Below, one piece after another: positions 17,324 through 19,305 of a stretch of 19,305 nt of DNA. This stretch comes from an uncultured Blautia sp. (GTDB lineage Bacteria > Bacillota > Clostridia > Lachnospirales > Lachnospiraceae). The stretch lies in NCBI GenBank assembly GCA_934437695.1, contig CAKSAW010000014.1:1-19305 (forward strand), given 5' to 3'. The number at the start of each line of letters is the position of its first letter. Positions within the stretch are counted from its first letter, which is position 1. Both the position numbers and the translations under genes were made by a program. The notes under the pieces are model-generated. The model did not search any database. It was not told the origin of the DNA and was given only the letters and a program-made list of their open reading frames with translations.

Positions 17324-18061
17324 TTAATTTGTCATTTTCTCATACTGTTCAGAAATAGTATCAATATCTCCGTATGCGATCAGCTTTCCTTTTTCAAGTA
17401 TCATTGCCTTATTACAGATTCTCTGTACCTGAGCCAGTGAATGAGATACGAATAATACGGTTACTCCTGAATCAAACATGCTGAGTACTTTCTTTTCACT
17501 CTTTTTACGGAATTTTGCGTCACCAACAGACAATACCTCATCCAGAATCAGGATCTTTGGCGAAACTACAGTTGCAATAGAAAATCCCAGTCTGGATTTC
17601 ATGCCTGAAGAATAATTCTTAAGGGGCACATCAATAAATTCCTTCAGTTCTGAGAACTTTACGATCTCATCATATTTCTCATCAATAAATTCCTTTGTAT
17701 ATCCAAGCATTGCTCCATAAAGATAAATATTCTCTCTTCCTGTATACTGCGGGTCAAAACCTGCCCCAAGTTCCAGTAACGGTACCATCTTTCCATGTTT
17801 CGTGACTGTTCCTTCTGTTGGTTTAAAAACACCTGCTATAACTTTCAGAAGAGTACTCTTTCCCGCACCGTTCAGTCCAAGTATACCTACTCTGTCTCCC
17901 TTTTCTACAGTAAAGCTTACATTCTGCAAAGCCCAGAATTCATTATATTTAATCTCTTTTTTAATCGATTTAATAATATAATCCTTCAGGCTGTCTACTT
18001 TCTCTTTACTGAGATTAAACTTCATGCTCACATTATCAACAATAATCGCTGGTTTACTCAT
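17324..18061 (-). CDS. ABC transporter ATP-binding protein for polysaccharide or teichoic acid export
   Basis: The 245-residue motor subunit of a Wzt/TagH-type exporter. Walker A GLNGAGKST (62-70), signature YSSGMKSRLGFS (150-161), Walker B ILILDEVLSVGD (170-181) and switch His207 are intact. The N-terminal ~45 residues before the conserved FWALQNVSF, and the LELGAGFDPQYTGREN stretch, are typical of polysaccharide exporters. It ends at the nucleotide-binding domain, without the C-terminal carbohydrate-binding domain of E. coli O9a-type Wzt or the long TagH extension. AAGGAGAAG precedes the ATG, and the permease gene lies just upstream. Confidence 0.93.
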   Translation of the reverse strand: MSKPAIIVDNVSMKFNLSKEKVDSLKDYIIKSIKKEIKYNEFWALQNVSFTVEKGDRVGILGLNGAGKSTLLKVIAGVFKPTEGTVTKHGKMVPLLELGAGFDPQYTGRENIYLYGAMLGYTKEFIDEKYDEIVKFSELKEFIDVPLKNYSSGMKSRLGFSIATVVSPKILILDEVLSVGDAKFRKKSEKKVLSMFDSGVTVLFVSHSLAQVQRICNKAMILEKGKLIAYGDIDTISEQYEKMTN

Positions 18062-18108
18062 CTCTTCTCCTTATTGTTTACAAAATAGCTTCATACACTC
18101 ATTTATAA

Positions 18109-18885
18109 TTAAATATAAAGAATAAAATCGTCCTGTTTTTTCTTAAAGCAAAATAACCCGACCGCAAGCATCAGAACGGAAAATCCCAACGCATACTCAA
18201 AATAATGGATATTCATCATTTCACCAAATACAGAACATCTGAAAATATCAATCACGCAATATAAAGGATTATATTTCAATATCCATGCCCATCCACTCTT
18301 TAAAAGCTTTGCAGGATAATAGAAGATCGCACAGGTATACATAACCAGCATAAGCGCTACAGACCAGAGATATTCCATATCCCTGAAAAATACACCTATC
18401 GTTGCCAGAACCATTCCTATTCCATAAGACATGATCAGGATCAGGATCAATGCCACAGGTGCCTGAAGTAAATAAACGGTAGGTTTTACTCCCAGTATTA
18501 CACTTACAATTGCCAGTACGATCAATGAGATCAGAAAAATCACATAATTAAAAAGCACACTGGACAACGGATACAGATACTTGGGCACATATACTTTCTT
18601 TATCATCGCTGAGTTCTGTCGGATCGACTTCAAAGCTGCCTTGGTAGACTGCGAAAAGAAGCTGTATAGAAGTCGTCCGGTCAGGATGTACACAGGAAAA
18701 GTCCGGTCTGTATTTCCATACAAAGTACCAAATACAATGGTAAGCACGATCATTGTAAGCAGCGGTTCCAGCATAGACCATACAATTCCCAGGTAAGAGC
18801 GTCTGTATTTCAGCTTAATTCCTTTTTTTACCAGCTCCGACAGAAGAAACCGGTACTGCATAAAATTGTCAACGTATTTTTTCAT
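18109..18885 (-). CDS. ABC-2 type permease for polysaccharide or teichoic acid export
   Basis: The membrane subunit paired with the ATPase downstream (47-base gap). The 258-residue protein begins with a cytoplasmic helix (LVKKGIKLKYRRSYLGIVWS) and has six predicted membrane segments, with the family motifs FFRDMEYLW (166-174) and KYNPLY (204-209). Length and motifs fit Wzm/TagG-type permeases that move undecaprenyl-linked polymers outward. It is the first gene of the operon; GGAGAGG lies just before the ATG. No Wzx/Wzy genes are present, which agrees with ABC-dependent export. Confidence 0.93.
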   Translation of the reverse strand: MKKYVDNFMQYRFLLSELVKKGIKLKYRRSYLGIVWSMLEPLLTMIVLTIVFGTLYGNTDRTFPVYILTGRLLYSFFSQSTKAALKSIRQNSAMIKKVYVPKYLYPLSSVLFNYVIFLISLIVLAIVSVILGVKPTVYLLQAPVALILILIMSYGIGMVLATIGVFFRDMEYLWSVALMLVMYTCAIFYYPAKLLKSGWAWILKYNPLYCVIDIFRCSVFGEMMNIHYFEYALGFSVLMLAVGLFCFKKKQDDFILYI

Positions 18886-18956
18886 GTCCTCTCCATCGTT
18901 TCTATTCTTATTTCTTTTATTTTTTCAGCTTATCGATACAAAACAAGCCACCTTGT

Positions 18957-18985
18957 ACTGTAGCATATTCTTTCCTGTCTTGCAA
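18957..18985 (-). promoter_or_regulatory. Probable promoter of the nine-gene polysaccharide operon
   Basis: On the minus strand TTGCAA (18980-18985) and TACAGT (18957-18962) are 17 bases apart, and the -10 box is preceded by TGC, an extended -10 element. Each hexamer matches four of six consensus bases. The leader to the permease ATG would be about 65 bases. It lies 40 bases inside the boundary of the MITE-like element. Confidence 0.5.
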
Positions 18986-19015
18986 CTGATATCCTGATAT
19001 TTTACACTATTTCAT

Positions 19016-19024
19016 CCTGCAAAT
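19016..19024. repeat. Left copy of 9-bp direct repeat flanking the MITE-like element
   Basis: CCTGCAAAT here recurs exactly at 19169-19177, placed within one base of each end of the palindromic element, as expected for a target-site duplication made on insertion. Confidence 0.6.
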
Positions 19025-19168
19025 ATTACTGTTCACTCCGTGCCCAGTAACACGCTACGCGATGCACAGACTTTATGCTAATCGCATAAAGTCGCGCGGT
19101 ATGTCTCGGGTTTTCTGTGACCTTCGCTCACAAAAAACACCTCGTGGGATACTACCAGTGAACAGCAA
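19025..19168. mobile_element. MITE-like palindromic element with terminal inverted repeats
   Basis: A 144-base non-coding element. Its ends are inverted repeats: TTACTGTTCACT (19026-19037) and AGTGAACAGCAA (19157-19168), matching at 11 of 12 positions. Inside are a perfect 10-bp hairpin, GACTTTATGC / GCATAAAGTC (loop TAATC, about 19069-19093), and a second hairpin, TTTTCTGTGA / TCACAAAAAA around CCTTCGC (about 19112-19138). A perfect 9-bp direct repeat flanks it. It encodes no transposase, so it would be mobilised in trans. A local regulatory RNA structure is the alternative. Confidence 0.6.
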
Positions 19169-19177
19169 CCTGCAAAT
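19169..19177. repeat. Right copy of 9-bp direct repeat flanking the MITE-like element
   Basis: Second copy of CCTGCAAAT, directly abutting the right terminal inverted repeat. Confidence 0.6.
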
Positions 19178-19256
19178 CTCACTCATAAATCACAAAAAAT
19201 TGTGCTAATTATACAAACCTGTATTCCAAGGACAATATGTTTTCCGTTACATAAGA

Positions 19257-19305
19257 AAATTCTGATCTCTCATACCTGTTTATAAATATAAAAGATCAGA
19301 ATTTT
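19257..19305. repeat. 13-bp perfect inverted repeat at the right edge
   Basis: AAAATTCTGATCT (19257-19269) and AGATCAGAATTTT (19293-19305) are perfect complements around a 23-base AT-rich loop. The arm runs to the last base, so it may extend beyond the window. The T-rich 3' end suggests a terminator for a gene outside, but the loop is long for that. Confidence 0.5.

Larger units (their letters stand above)
18886..19305. other. Non-coding region upstream of the polysaccharide operon
   Basis: 420 bases without a supportable gene. It contains the candidate operon promoter (18957-18985), a MITE-like palindromic element (19025-19168) with its flanking direct repeats, and an inverted repeat at the window edge (19257-19305). 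The rest is AT-rich without clear structure. Confidence 0.7.

Overview
The window looks like chromosomal DNA from a spore-forming, low-GC Firmicute, most likely a member of the Lachnospiraceae or a close clostridial relative. The evidence is a sporulation sigma factor (SigG) next to a YlmC/YmxH-family sporulation gene, a clostridial-type glutamate dehydrogenase, a long citrate synthase, strong AGGAGG-type ribosome binding sites and AT-rich intergenic DNA. The family-level assignment is an inference from protein character; no database search was run.

Left part (1-8040), housekeeping: the 3' end of a tmRNA (ssrA) gene with its terminator enters from the left edge. On the minus strand follow an aldo/keto reductase with a ferredoxin-like tail, elongation factor P (efp), and a compact gltA-yqeG-aroK group (citrate synthase, HAD phosphatase, shikimate kinase), the last two overlapping by 4 bp. 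The 377-bp gap between citrate synthase and the divergent glutamate dehydrogenase (gdhA) holds promoters for both, so genes on either side of 2-oxoglutarate/glutamate metabolism face away from one control region. A perfect-stem bidirectional terminator separates gdhA from the convergent nrdR. nrdR has a consensus sigma-A promoter and is divergent from the sporulation pair ylmC-sigG, which carries candidate sigma-E-like and sigma-F-like promoters.

Right part (8043-18950), one long minus-strand operon of nine tightly packed genes for a phosphodiester-containing cell-surface polysaccharide resembling teichoic acid. In transcription order: an ABC-2 permease and its ATPase (Wzm/Wzt or TagG/TagH type export), an integral-membrane acyltransferase, a GT4 glycosyltransferase, a Stealth-family sugar-phosphate transferase, a CDP-glycerol glycerophosphotransferase, a TagD-type glycerol-3-phosphate cytidylyltransferase, a second CDP-glycerol glycerophosphotransferase, and a 962-residue fusion of a GT4 domain with a third such transferase and what looks like half of another GT-B fold. 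TagD makes CDP-glycerol, the transferases add glycerol phosphate, the Stealth enzyme probably adds a sugar-1-phosphate, the GT4 domains add sugars, the acyltransferase decorates, and the ABC pair exports. No TagO/TagA-type initiating enzyme lies in the window. The operon ends at a bidirectional terminator shared with the convergent sigG.

Far right (18886-19305) is non-coding: a plausible operon promoter, then a 144-bp compound palindrome with 12-bp terminal inverted repeats flanked by a perfect 9-bp direct repeat (a MITE-like element), and a 13-bp inverted repeat at the edge. The most distinctive items are the mixed Stealth/glycerophosphotransferase operon with its truncated-looking fusion enzyme, and the MITE-like insertion upstream of it.
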